From a bacterium (GTDB taxonomy: Bacteria; Moduliflexota; Moduliflexia; Moduliflexales; JAUQPW01), in assembly GCA_030550175.1 (NCBI GenBank), contig JAUQPW010000055.1:1-36135 (forward strand): DNA of 36,135 nucleotides. The letters run 5' to 3'. Positions 1 to 8,218 of the stretch are shown one piece after another. Made by a program: the position numbers and the translations under genes. Numbering within the stretch: the first letter of the stretch is position 1; each line of letters begins with the position of its first letter. Under the pieces are notes generated by a model that was not told the DNA's origin, did no database searches, and worked only from the letters and a program-made list of their open reading frames with translations.

Positions 1-208
1 CCTTTCCTAACCTGGCTCTACCCAGGTTAGCTCATCGGGTATTAGCCAGACTTTCGTCCGGTTATCCCCGTCCCAAAGTCAGGTCACTCACGTGTTACTC
101 ACCCGTCTGCCGCTTTACTGGGGAGTCACCTCCCGTTCTCGCTCGACTTGCATGTGTTAGGCACGCCGCAAGCGTTCGTTCTGAGCCAGGATCAAACTCT
201 CCGTAAAT
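1..208 (-). rRNA. rrs: 16S ribosomal RNA, 5' end (partial)
   Basis: The reverse strand carries the universal 5' 16S segment: the 27F-type site GAGTTTGATCCTGGCTCAG is the complement of 181-199, followed by the conserved segments ACACATGCAAGTCGAGCG and GACGGGTGAGTAACACGTG. The gene runs leftwards off the window, so only about 200 nt of roughly 1,500 are present. The mature 5' end is estimated at about 208 from the usual distance to GAGTTTGATC. The visible part is too short for me to place the organism in a phylum with confidence. Confidence 0.97.
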
Positions 209-294
209 ACTTCTTAAAGCTTTGAAACTCTTTTCTTGACTTCGTTTCCTTCTTCTCCATCAACCCGCTCAAATGTCAAAGAACAAAAACAACC

Positions 295-328
295 CCCCAT
301 CCGGGACTTCTTCTCCGTTCAGATGGGG
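295..328 (-). other. Hairpin in the rRNA leader
   Basis: A perfect 7-bp inverted repeat (CCCCATC at 295-301, GATGGGG at 322-328) with a 20-nt loop lies at the predicted 5' end of the rRNA transcript, just downstream of the promoter. Leader hairpins of this kind can take part in pre-rRNA processing or antitermination. That role is inferred, since no boxA-like element was securely identified. Confidence 0.5.
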
Positions 329-336
329 CACTTCCT

Positions 337-366
337 AATATACAATAGCTCCTTCTAGGTTGTCAA
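337..366 (-). promoter_or_regulatory. rRNA operon promoter (sigma70 type)
   Basis: On the minus strand a perfect -35 TTGACA (366-361) is followed after 18 bp by TATATT (342-337). Transcription would start near 330 and read into the 16S gene about 120 nt downstream. The near-consensus hexamers and the position directly upstream of rrs support a strong rRNA promoter. The surrounding A+T-rich stretch (370-420) could act as an UP element. Confidence 0.8.
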
Positions 367-528
367 CAGTTCTCAAAAATTTTAAGTAAAAATTTAAGCG
401 AAAACCGATTAATATCCTACCTTAAGAGACCGTTTCTTTGATAAACCGCAGAGATACTTATTATCCAGAAATGATTCCTACCTTTTACAAGGGGTCTTCC
501 TGCAGATTTTCCAACCATATACTCTCTG

Positions 529-1200
529 TTATCTTCTACGATTTTGTAAAATAGTCCCTTCTCTGAGTCGCTGGACTGAAGTGCCGCTTTCGGTTGTATT
601 TATAGTTTGATTATTCCTTCTAATATCTGTAATTACCTGACGAAGTTCATTCTGAAACCTTTGCTGAAATAGAATGTATTGGGCTCGTTGCTGGGGGGTC
701 AACAAATCGTAAATTTCCTTTTTAGTACGTTCTTTTTCACTGACATAGTTCGTTTCGATTTCTCTGAGCTCCCGAAGTTTTGCTTTTAGCTCTAACTGTT
801 CCGGATTTGAAGAGTTCACCAGCTTTTCCAGCTGAGATACAACACCCCGGCGTTGTTGGCTAAAGTTACTCTGTAACTGATCCATTCTTCTGAGCTTTTC
901 AAGAACCATACTGGCCTTATCTTCGGGGAGACTGAGTTCTTTAACCAGCTTAAGATTTCTGACCAACCCCAAAGTTCTACGTATCTCCTCGTCTTTAGCT
1001 CCGGGAGATCCTTCCTGTGGAATACTCCCCTGGGAAATGTTCCCCTGACGTATACTTCCCTGCAAGTTATTTCCGGACAAAGTATTTCTTCGCAGTCGAC
1101 CCTCGTCCCCTTCCAGTGCAAATACCTTCATGGGAATTGACATCAAGCTCATCAGCACAATCATTTTGGATAAGCACAAAAATCTCTCCCTCGACACCAT
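529..1200 (-). CDS. Spy/CpxP-like periplasmic protein
   Basis: About 223 residues with an N-terminal signal peptide (hydrophobic run ending near MKVFA), so the protein is probably periplasmic. The helical body contains an LTPQQRAQY motif resembling the LTxxQ motif of the Spy/CpxP family, whose members are stress-induced periplasmic chaperones or metal/envelope sensors. Between the signal peptide and the helical part is a Gln/Gly/Ser-rich linker with repeated QGSI/QGNI units. The start is set at the ATG at 1200 because GGAGGTGA sits 5 nt upstream; the GTG at 1206 overlaps that ribosome site. The gene follows an ECF sigma factor and its zinc-finger anti-sigma factor, the same logic as envelope-stress modules, so it is likely a target or sensor of that regulator. 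Family assignment is moderate; the partnership is inferred. Confidence 0.7.
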   Translation of the reverse strand: MVSRERFLCLSKMIVLMSLMSIPMKVFALEGDEGRLRRNTLSGNNLQGSIRQGNISQGSIPQEGSPGAKDEEIRRTLGLVRNLKLVKELSLPEDKASMVLEKLRRMDQLQSNFSQQRRGVVSQLEKLVNSSNPEQLELKAKLRELREIETNYVSEKERTKKEIYDLLTPQQRAQYILFQQRFQNELRQVITDIRRNNQTINTTESGTSVQRLREGTILQNRRR

Positions 1201-1234
1201 TCTCACCTCCTTTATTTATACTTTTTATTTTGCG

Positions 1235-1921
1235 TCAAATCATATTATGAAGTTTTGCTAAAAGGGCTTCTTTTTCCTTTTCACTCAAACTTTTTAACAC
1301 CGCCTCGATATAAACTTCTATTCCATCGGTCTCGGATGGATCAAAAATAGAACTCACTTCCAGTAGGACACGCTCATAGTCGGCTATATCTTCCACTTTA
1401 TCTAAAGCTACCCGTCCCAGGAGGCTATTCAGCATATTTTCATCACTTTGAGGATCTTCTTGAAGCATTTTGACCAGAGTTTTTATATCCATATCCGGGG
1501 TTAGCTCTTCCTTCTTCAAGACCATTTCCTTTAAAGGTAAAGGCGTTTGATCCTTCTTGTAGTTCACATAACCAAAATAACCTAAAAACCCCAAAGCAAA
1601 AAGGAGCAGAGCGGCCCAGGCGGTAATGGCAAAATTAAACTGGATACGAGGAAACTTGAACGACCAGGGTAAGGGTGCTTTCTCCTTTTCCTTTCGAATT
1701 CTATTGAGTACATCGGTTGTGAACTGCGACCAGAATACATCGGGGAGTTCCGGGACAAAACAAGATCGAAGTACCAGTTCAAGGGTATAAATAAACTGAT
1801 CTAACTCTATTAAACAGCTTTTACATCTTCTCAGGTGACCTTCCAAGAAATTCTGCTCTTGATGATTCAGTTCCCCTTCATAATAATCTATGAGTCTTAT
1901 CCTGACATCTTCACAGTTCAT
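1235..1921 (-). CDS. Zinc-finger anti-sigma factor
   Basis: A 228-residue membrane protein. The N-terminus carries the anti-sigma zinc-binding signature HxxxCxxC (His29, Cys33, Cys36; zf-HC2 type), which binds the ECF sigma factor in the cytoplasm. One transmembrane segment at about residues 97-118 is followed by a periplasmic tail of about 110 residues, acidic and helical, presumably the sensor part. The start codon overlaps the stop of the upstream sigma gene by 4 nt (ATGA), so translation is coupled, as is usual for sigma/anti-sigma pairs. In this family, release of the sigma factor normally follows proteolysis or conformational change after an envelope or redox signal. Which signal applies here is not visible. 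Confidence 0.88.
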   Translation of the reverse strand: MNCEDVRIRLIDYYEGELNHQEQNFLEGHLRRCKSCLIELDQFIYTLELVLRSCFVPELPDVFWSQFTTDVLNRIRKEKEKAPLPWSFKFPRIQFNFAITAWAALLLFALGFLGYFGYVNYKKDQTPLPLKEMVLKKEELTPDMDIKTLVKMLQEDPQSDENMLNSLLGRVALDKVEDIADYERVLLEVSSIFDPSETDGIEVYIEAVLKSLSEKEKEALLAKLHNMI

Positions 1922-2496
1922 CTCGTAATTTCCTCCTTCATTGAAATATAACCTTTCATAAAATCTCGAAGATTACGAATAGCATGGAAATAGTTGGCCT
2001 TTACAGTCCCGACAGAACATTGTAGAACTTGAGAAATTTCTTTGTGAGAGAAACCGTGACAAACCCGCAAGATTACTGTAACTTTCTGTTTTTCCGGCAG
2101 ACGATCTATCGCTTTGTTCACTACCTCCTGAAGTTCTTTATACTCTAAAGCTTCCAACGTACTTGTCTGCATGACCGTGTGTAAATCTTCTAACTCGACT
2201 TGGGCTTTATCTCTACTTCGTCTCAGATGGTTAATTCCTAAATTAACTGTAATACGATAAAGCCAGGTATGAAAGCTTGAGTTTTTACGAAATTTTTTCA
2301 GGGATTGATAAGCTCTAAAGAATGCTTCCTGGGATAAATCTACGGCATCCTCGTGATCTTTAACAATTCTAAAAGCAAGATAATACACCGCCTTTTTATA
2401 TCGATTAACCAACTCTTCAAAGGCCAGTTCACTTCCTGCTAAAGCCAGATCGATAAGTTCGAAATCTGTTTTTTTTAAAAATTTACTTTCCTGCAC
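1918..2496 (-). CDS. ECF sigma factor (RpoE-like, sigma70 family)
   Basis: 192 residues, the typical ECF size. Region 2 (about residues 25-92) has the DLSQEAFFRAYQSL and F(H)TWLYRIT...N signatures. Region 4 (about 130-185) has the LPEKQ...GFSHKEISQVL...VGTVK helix-turn-helix that contacts the -35 element. Regions 1.1 and 3 are absent, as expected. The start is a GTG at 2496 with no obvious Shine-Dalgarno; upstream in-frame sequence reaches a TAA within 7 codons, so the start cannot be much earlier. The gene lies 46 nt downstream of truA and is translationally coupled to its anti-sigma factor. It probably directs transcription of its own module including the Spy-like gene (inference). Confidence 0.93.
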   Translation of the reverse strand: MQESKFLKKTDFELIDLALAGSELAFEELVNRYKKAVYYLAFRIVKDHEDAVDLSQEAFFRAYQSLKKFRKNSSFHTWLYRITVNLGINHLRRSRDKAQVELEDLHTVMQTSTLEALEYKELQEVVNKAIDRLPEKQKVTVILRVCHGFSHKEISQVLQCSVGTVKANYFHAIRNLRDFMKGYISMKEEITR

Positions 2497-2542
2497 AAAA
2501 TAGACACAATAATCTTAAAAGGGTTTAAAAAATTTGGTTTTC

Positions 2543-3277
2543 TTAATAATAAACTCTGGCTAAAAATAATCCTTGAGCGGGCGCTGTGATCCCGGCGGCT
2601 CTCCGGTCTCGTGCAGCAAGAATTTTCGACATTTCTTCTATTTCCCTCTTTTTCTGGCCTATCTCAACCAAGGTTCCGACAATATTTCGTACCATCTTAT
2701 AAAGAAAAGCATTTGCCTTGATAAAAATCCATATAAAGTCTCTGCGTTGTGTGATACGAATGTTATAAACGGTTCGAACCGTAGATCCCGAATCCGGAGA
2801 ACTAGCCTGAAAAGACTTAAAATCATGTTGACCCTTCAGGTATTTCGCAGCTTCTCGCATAGCCCCTATATCTAAACGATCTCGAAGAAACCAACAAAAC
2901 CTGCGATGGTAGATGGAGGGGGTTCTTGCATTAAGGATTTGATACACATAGATCTTACTCTTTGCATCAAATCGGATGTTAAAGTCCTCCGGAACTACCT
3001 CGGCTTCTAAGATGAGAATATCAGCAGGGGTTAAACTGTTTAATCCTTTAAGAAAAGCTGAGGCCGGTAGCGAGCGGGTGGTATGGAAATTGGCAATCTG
3101 TCCAAGTGCATGGACTCCTTTATCTGTCCTACTCGCTCCTACCAGATCTACCTCTTCTCCGGTCATTTTCTTTATAGCGGCTATTAACTCTCCTTGTACG
3201 GTCCTTACATTTTTTTGAGCTTGCCAGCCGTGGTAGCAGGTCCCGTCGTATTGGAGTTTAAGCCTGATGTTGGGCAT
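2543..3277 (-). CDS. truA: tRNA pseudouridine(38-40) synthase
   Basis: 244 residues, the normal length for TruA, which converts uridines 38-40 in the anticodon stem-loop of many tRNAs to pseudouridine. Diagnostic features are the N-terminal YDGTxYxGWQ-type motif (YDGTCYHGWQ), the catalytic aspartate in the SRTDKGVHA motif (Asp52) and the C-terminal FLYKMVRNIVGTLVEIG block. The ATG overlaps the stop of the upstream DUF4388 gene (TGATG), so the two are translated as a coupled pair. The enzyme is cytoplasmic. Nothing unusual was noticed in the sequence. Confidence 0.97.
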   Translation of the reverse strand: MPNIRLKLQYDGTCYHGWQAQKNVRTVQGELIAAIKKMTGEEVDLVGASRTDKGVHALGQIANFHTTRSLPASAFLKGLNSLTPADILILEAEVVPEDFNIRFDAKSKIYVYQILNARTPSIYHRRFCWFLRDRLDIGAMREAAKYLKGQHDFKSFQASSPDSGSTVRTVYNIRITQRRDFIWIFIKANAFLYKMVRNIVGTLVEIGQKKREIEEMSKILAARDRRAAGITAPAQGLFLARVYY

Positions 3278-4473
3278 CAGAATAAAAGGCTACCGGTTAA
3301 AGGACTCCCCAGGATATCATCTTCTGTTTGAGCTTTACCATCGGACCCGACACTGAACAGTACCATACCCGCTTCGGTTTTTGTCCACAGGTATTTTTGA
3401 CCCCAGGGATCATAAAGATCGTGTTCCTGAATAAAACCCTTTATAACTAATTCATCTAAAGAAGCAGGGTATTGTCTATACCGTACATAGTAAGCCGTTA
3501 AGATTTCCTGCATTTTAGTTAATTCAGACTTAGCCGATTCTTCCTTGAGGAACTGGAGACCAGTGGAAGATTGCCCGGGATAAAGAAAAACCAAATTTTT
3601 TAATCCAAACTGGAATCCTATCCACAGGATAAGCCCCAGAATGAGGATACCCCCCAGCACATAAAGTTTTTCTGTAAGACCCGGGTAACTGATCGAAGAA
3701 ATCTCTTTGGGCTTCTTTTTAACCTCTTCTTCCGGAACTTTTTCTACCAAACCCTTGGTCATGAGGGCATAGACGGTCTGGCAGGTATCGAATTCTCCCA
3801 GATGACTCATATCGATGAGATCCTGGATGGTTCTTTCTGATTCTAATAAATCAAAGATTTTCTTCTGATTTTCAGAAATCTTAACCTTCTCGGAGTCCAT
3901 GGATTCTACTTCATCGGGATTGGGCAGGCTGGCTCCGGGAACCCGACGAACGGCCACCTGAAAAGAGGGAATTCTTTTTTCAATCTCAGGCCATTCGTCT
4001 GTGATTCGGAATCCTTCCATGACGAGAAATTCGGTATTGATGGGTTTGATAAGATTTTTATCGTACTCAACAGATTTTTTTGGCGTGAATTTATATTCCC
4101 CATCGGTCCATCTTAGCAGATGGTAGATGGTTTCCTGGATCTGTTGGGAGAGTGCCTGTCTTAAGCTTTCTATATCCACATCTCCCAGTTCAGCCAGAAT
4201 GGTTCCAAGGGGTTGGAAAGTTTTTTTCTGCTTATCGAGAGCCCGCTTTAATTGAAACTTGGTAATTTTTCCGCTCCGAACCAAAACCTGGCCTAATCGG
4301 CTTTCTACCTGTCGGAAAGAGGCATCGGCACCGATAACGACTCCCCTTTCAAAAATAATCGTTACAGAGCCTTCAGATCCTTTGACGAATAGCTCCCCGG
4401 TTTTTTGCTGTAAAGAGATAATTTGAAAAATATCTGCCAGACTAAACTCTTTAATATTTCCAGCTAAAGCCAT
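3277..4473 (-). CDS. DUF4388 (PATAN) protein with transmembrane segment and pseudopilin GspG-like C-terminal domain
   Basis: About 398 residues in three parts. Residues 1-110 form a DUF4388/PATAN domain (start MALAGNIKEFSLADIFQ, with a KTGEL...GVVIGA core), a family linked to gliding, pili and two-component regulators. A second helical region follows, then one transmembrane segment at about 268-290. The last about 75 residues resemble the C-terminal domain of type II secretion major pseudopilin GspG: a helix with YYxxxxQYPASLDEL, then DPWGQKY and a calcium-loop-like GSDGKAQTEDDI. The ATG at 4473 is preferred over the TTG at 4491 because GAGGA stands 5 nt before it. The gene starts 14 nt after the TPR gene and overlaps truA. 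The domain fusion is unusual; a role in a pilus or secretion apparatus is inferred. Confidence 0.82.
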   Translation of the reverse strand: MALAGNIKEFSLADIFQIISLQQKTGELFVKGSEGSVTIIFERGVVIGADASFRQVESRLGQVLVRSGKITKFQLKRALDKQKKTFQPLGTILAELGDVDIESLRQALSQQIQETIYHLLRWTDGEYKFTPKKSVEYDKNLIKPINTEFLVMEGFRITDEWPEIEKRIPSFQVAVRRVPGASLPNPDEVESMDSEKVKISENQKKIFDLLESERTIQDLIDMSHLGEFDTCQTVYALMTKGLVEKVPEEEVKKKPKEISSISYPGLTEKLYVLGGILILGLILWIGFQFGLKNLVFLYPGQSSTGLQFLKEESAKSELTKMQEILTAYYVRYRQYPASLDELVIKGFIQEHDLYDPWGQKYLWTKTEAGMVLFSVGSDGKAQTEDDILGSPLTGSLLF

Positions 4474-4487
4474 AGTCGTCCTCGTGA

Positions 4488-6440
4488 TCAATTTCTAGGT
4501 GCCAAAGAAAAAATGTCCCATAGGGTGAATATATACAGGCCTAAGATGATGACCCATTCTATCAGAAAGACTGCAAAGGTATTACTCGTTGAAATACCTT
4601 CATAGGCATGAAGGAATGTGTTTTGAAGGGATAAATGAAAGAAAAGGATGGCAATCAATCCGCCGATAACAAAACCCTTTCCCATATATCCCAGATAAAT
4701 ATGACCTGAGCCCGGGAGCAGCAGGGAAGTAATTCGAGCCGTCCATCTTCGAGCTTGTTCATAATGTTTGACCTGGCGAATTTTTTCTTCACGTTTCCCC
4801 GGTTTCACCACCCCCCGTTTCGCAAAAATATAGCTGCAGGAGGTGCATAATTTCCGGGCTCCTCCGCCTTGCTGGCAGTACTTGCACATGGGATCTCCAC
4901 ACATTTCACAGTAGTATGCATATCCCATTTTTCTTTGAAATCGATCCCGAGCTTTGATTAAAATCCACCAACTGAAGGGAGCAACCCCCAACAGGTAGAG
5001 CGGATTATCAAGTCTGGAGAATAAGCTCCAGACCTTTTTAGAAGCTTCATACCCCGGTTGCCAGAGCTTAAAGCTACCTAGAAAGGGAGCATATCGGGGA
5101 AGCAATTCATCTACCAAAACCAGATTATAATGTGAACTGGTTCCTGCAATTTCCCGGATCTTATTAAACCGATCGTAATCCAGGCGTTGGGCTTGATCCA
5201 GTTCCTCAACGGCTTTTTCCGAAGAACTCGGATCTTGCCATAAAGCCTGGGCTAGATTATAGTGAGCAGAGAATAATTTAGGATTTTCCTCTAAAGCACT
5301 CTCGTAAGCTTTGATGGCCTCATGGAATTTTTTCTCAGCATAGTAAACATTTCCCAAATTATTATAAACTTTGTCCAGTTGATAAGAGTGCTCGATGAGT
5401 TCTCGATACCCTTTTTCAGCCGCTTCTAAGAAACCTTTTTTCTTGTTGATAAGGGCCAGAGAAAAGCCGGCTTCTGGATTGAAGGGATCGGATTGTAAGG
5501 CTTCTTTAAAAATTTTTTCGGTTTCTCCGCTATAAATTCCGTAACTGATATCACGGAGGGCTTTAATATAAGGAGTATGATAGGCGTTAAAGGTTATTCC
5601 CATGAGGAGAAGGATCAACGGAAGAAGAAAGACAAAAACCAAAAAGGCCTTAATGAACCTTTTACCCAGGGGGTCCACGTAACCCCATGTCAGGACGGAA
5701 AGTAAAAGAATGAACCAGAAGATTCCTCCTACCCATAGGACGATGGCCAGGAAGCCCCATCCGATAATTGAAATGGGAAGAAGGGATAAAGATCCTGGAA
5801 GCCGCTCCTTGACGTCGTGGAATAGGGCCCTATGAGCCTGAACAAAGGAAAATAAAATGACCAGAGAGAAAGCCGTAAATAAAGAGAGGGCCAGGATCTC
5901 CAATATTTTATTAAGGGAAGCATAAAGGGTATAGATATCCAGGATTTTATCCCTGAGACCTCGGAGGGATTCTACCACGAATCCATAAAGATTTCCTTTA
6001 CTTATATGAAGTTGGGCTAAAGCAAATCGGGCCCTCCAATTGTAAGGAGCCAATTTGCTGGCCATTTCTAAAAAATCGATTTGAGCGGCAAAATCCCCCT
6101 TTATCAGCTTGCTCTCCTTAATTACCACATCAGACGCCGGGATGAGATTCTCCAGGCCGACTTCTTGCTTCTTGCTGTTAACTTCTCTCAATTTCTGCTT
6201 CGCCTCTTCATAGTTTCTCTTCTGCAAGAGATCGACGGCCTCAAACCATAAGCCTGTAAGGGATTCTAAGGAGGAAGGAAAGATCTTCTGCTCGATGGCT
6301 ACCTTAGATTCCTGCCCCACGGGTACTCTAGACTCTCCTCCCTGCACAGCTTTTATCCCAAATCCCTGGATACAGGCTATCAAAACAAAGATAATCGGGA
6401 TACCCGGATGTGTTCTACAACCGATATCAAGTCTTCCCAT
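4488..6440 (-). CDS. Membrane TPR-repeat protein with C-terminal Cys cluster
   Basis: 650 residues with several membrane parts. There is an N-terminal hydrophobic segment (about 15-35, signal or anchor), three transmembrane segments between about 180 and 290, then tetratricopeptide repeats (about 310-425; clear unit VYNNLGNVYYAEKKFHEAIK). A cysteine-rich site at about 508-535 has CxxC pairs (CEMCGDPMC, CKYC, CTSC) and probably binds zinc. Two further hydrophobic helices close the protein, the first with an LLPGSGHIYLG pattern like TM2-type small membrane proteins. The gene sits between the DUF1844 gene (9-nt gap) and the DUF4388-pseudopilin gene (14-nt gap), so the three are likely co-expressed. 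TPRs mediate protein contacts; a scaffold role for an envelope complex is inferred. No enzyme motif was found. Confidence 0.8.
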   Translation of the reverse strand: MGRLDIGCRTHPGIPIIFVLIACIQGFGIKAVQGGESRVPVGQESKVAIEQKIFPSSLESLTGLWFEAVDLLQKRNYEEAKQKLREVNSKKQEVGLENLIPASDVVIKESKLIKGDFAAQIDFLEMASKLAPYNWRARFALAQLHISKGNLYGFVVESLRGLRDKILDIYTLYASLNKILEILALSLFTAFSLVILFSFVQAHRALFHDVKERLPGSLSLLPISIIGWGFLAIVLWVGGIFWFILLLSVLTWGYVDPLGKRFIKAFLVFVFLLPLILLLMGITFNAYHTPYIKALRDISYGIYSGETEKIFKEALQSDPFNPEAGFSLALINKKKGFLEAAEKGYRELIEHSYQLDKVYNNLGNVYYAEKKFHEAIKAYESALEENPKLFSAHYNLAQALWQDPSSSEKAVEELDQAQRLDYDRFNKIREIAGTSSHYNLVLVDELLPRYAPFLGSFKLWQPGYEASKKVWSLFSRLDNPLYLLGVAPFSWWILIKARDRFQRKMGYAYYCEMCGDPMCKYCQQGGGARKLCTSCSYIFAKRGVVKPGKREEKIRQVKHYEQARRWTARITSLLLPGSGHIYLGYMGKGFVIGGLIAILFFHLSLQNTFLHAYEGISTSNTFAVFLIEWVIILGLYIFTLWDIFSLAPRN

Positions 6441-6449
6441 AATCTAGAA

Positions 6450-6866
6450 CTACTTCTTAAGCTCCTCGACATAGGTCATACGGAGATGGAACAAAATATC
6501 TTCTAAAGTTTTTTCCTCTTCGGTGGTCAGGTTACCCTTTGTTTTCTCTTGGAGAATCCCTAACAGATCAATAAGATATTTGGCTCTCACCAAATCTTTC
6601 TCGACTTTTTTAGTCAGAGGGTTAGGAACCAGACCTAATTCAATCTGGGCGTCGGCATAAAAGGTAAAGATAAGAGACAAAAAACTTGCCTCGAGTAAGG
6701 GAGCCTGTTGAGGTCTTTTACCGGCTCTCTCCTCTGTTGTGCCGGCTTTCTTCTCCTCTTGAGTCGAAGCAGGAGATTTATCCTGAGGTTTGGAGGTCTT
6801 GTCGGCTTCTTGACTCGAAGCTCTTCGATCTATAATTTTGAAACCTTTTTCCTCATTTTCTGACAT
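6450..6866 (-). CDS. DUF1844 domain protein
   Basis: 138 residues. The first about 55 are charged, Ala/Gln/Lys-rich and probably disordered. The second half is a DUF1844 domain with the characteristic ASFLSLIFTFYADAQIELG start, then NPxTKKxEKDLxxAKYLIDLL and LTxEE. This small helical family is widespread in diverse Gram-negative bacteria; its function is unknown. A clear ribosome site (AAGGAG) lies 6 nt before the ATG. The gene is the first of a close-packed set with the TPR and DUF4388 genes. Identification of the domain is confident; no function is claimed. Confidence 0.85.
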   Translation of the reverse strand: MSENEEKGFKIIDRRASSQEADKTSKPQDKSPASTQEEKKAGTTEERAGKRPQQAPLLEASFLSLIFTFYADAQIELGLVPNPLTKKVEKDLVRAKYLIDLLGILQEKTKGNLTTEEEKTLEDILFHLRMTYVEELKK

Positions 6867-6987
6867 ATCTGACTCCTTTCTCTAAGCCGTAAGAATTTAT
6901 TACCAGCTTATTGAAACAGCTAGGTTAACAAAAAATATATAAGAAAGTCAAGGAAAAATTTTTAGAGGTTATTCCCCGGTATCTTTC

Positions 6988-7947
6988 TTACATTTTACTT
7001 ATAATCCCATAAATCCATCCAGGTGTTTTAACCGGAACAAAGGCAAAATACCTGCGCTGATCCTGGATATTAAGCTTAACCACCCCCTCTCTTCCTTCGC
7101 TTAATTTCTGAATGATTCCCTGGATAGATTCATCGGGTAATAAAGCCAGATGGGTATAGTTAAAGCTTTCTTCCTTTTTATCTCCTTTAGTCTGGGAAAT
7201 TTGAGCCAGAATGTTTCCCTTTTTATCGATCAAAAGGGCTACGTTGCTTTTTCCGGCTTTTACCTTAAGAACTTTTTCTTTCAGCTCCTCCAGGGTTATA
7301 TCCAGGGCTTGAACTCCTAAAAAAGTCCCTCTCTCATACAGAGGGGTGGAACAGGTTACCATCCATTTTTCCTGATGGTCCTTGTAAGGTTCTGTCCAGA
7401 CGGTCTGACGCTGAGGATTTTTTTCAGGCCCTGCTAACACATAAGCCATGAATTCCCGAGGATCCGAGTCCCCGGGATATTTCGCTTTGGTCTCCCGGGG
7501 ATAAACCCGAATCACACCCTCTGCCGTTATCAGATAAATCCATTTTATATAATCATAGCGCTTTTTAAGTTCCTTATACCGTTTCTCCATGGATTCAGTG
7601 GCCCGAATCTGCTTCATAACTTCTTCTGGAAGTGAACCCGACTTTCCTTTAAACCAAACACTTGTTTGACTCCGCTTCTGATGATCTCCATAAACCCCTT
7701 TTTCGTCGAAAGTATAAATATTGGGGTTATAGACCGACTTCTTCGGGGGATTTGAGAAAAGCAACAAAACATACTTGGCCATAATTTCATTATCCTCTTT
7801 GATCTGTTGAAGAAGGGCATCGGTCTCTTTAGCCTTTTGTCGGGTCAATTCTAGCAAGGCGTCAGGATTTTTAACTTCTCCCCACGAACGGGAAGGAATC
7901 AAAAGGAGCAAAATCCAACAAAACAATATGTACTTACAGAGTTTCAT
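6988..7947 (-). CDS. Secreted stand-alone Cache (PDC-type) sensor-domain protein
   Basis: 319 residues with an N-terminal signal peptide (hydrophobic KYILFCWILLLLIP, probable cleavage near SWG). The rest resembles the extracytoplasmic double-Cache ligand-binding domain of chemoreceptors and histidine kinases: a long N-terminal helix, then IYLITAEGVIRVYP, TPLYERGTFLGVQALDITLEEL and GNILAQ. Such domains bind small ligands in the periplasm. There is no second membrane span and no kinase, methyl-accepting, GGDEF or HAMP region, so the domain is detached from any output module. GAGGA lies 6 nt before the ATG. It is 121 nt upstream of the DUF1844 gene. It may work as a periplasmic binding partner for a separate receptor (inference). 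Confidence 0.75.
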   Translation of the reverse strand: MKLCKYILFCWILLLLIPSRSWGEVKNPDALLELTRQKAKETDALLQQIKEDNEIMAKYVLLLFSNPPKKSVYNPNIYTFDEKGVYGDHQKRSQTSVWFKGKSGSLPEEVMKQIRATESMEKRYKELKKRYDYIKWIYLITAEGVIRVYPRETKAKYPGDSDPREFMAYVLAGPEKNPQRQTVWTEPYKDHQEKWMVTCSTPLYERGTFLGVQALDITLEELKEKVLKVKAGKSNVALLIDKKGNILAQISQTKGDKKEESFNYTHLALLPDESIQGIIQKLSEGREGVVKLNIQDQRRYFAFVPVKTPGWIYGIISKM

Positions 7948-8218
7948 AACTTATCCTCAGGATGTGAGAGTCAAGAGCCAGAAGGAATCCGAATACACAA
8001 GGCAACTACATTAACAGAGTCCAGAATTTACATACATCTGACCTTGTTAAGGGGAGAGGAACGGCTTACCCGATTTTACTGTGACTTCCGGCTTCTGACT
8101 CCTCTCTGAACCGACCTAAGGTTCTATTCGTATCAAGCTAAGGGTGAGAAGTCCTTTCTCCCGTTTCACAAGGTAGAAACACCCAACGTCTGACTTCCGA
8201 CCCTGAGCCTGAGTTTTT
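7948..8218. other. Intergenic spacer, no gene seen
   Basis: About 270 nt between the SGNH hydrolase gene and the Cache gene. I see no convincing reading frame, promoter consensus or terminator. Short imperfect copies of a GACTTCCGGCTTCTGACT-like string occur at about 7970-7990, 8082-8102 and 8190-8205 and may be relics of a small repeat. Confidence 0.4.

Noticed and set aside
209..528. tRNA or small protein gene upstream of the 16S gene
   Set aside because: No cloverleaf or open frame with a ribosome site was seen; the segment is explained by the rRNA promoter and leader.
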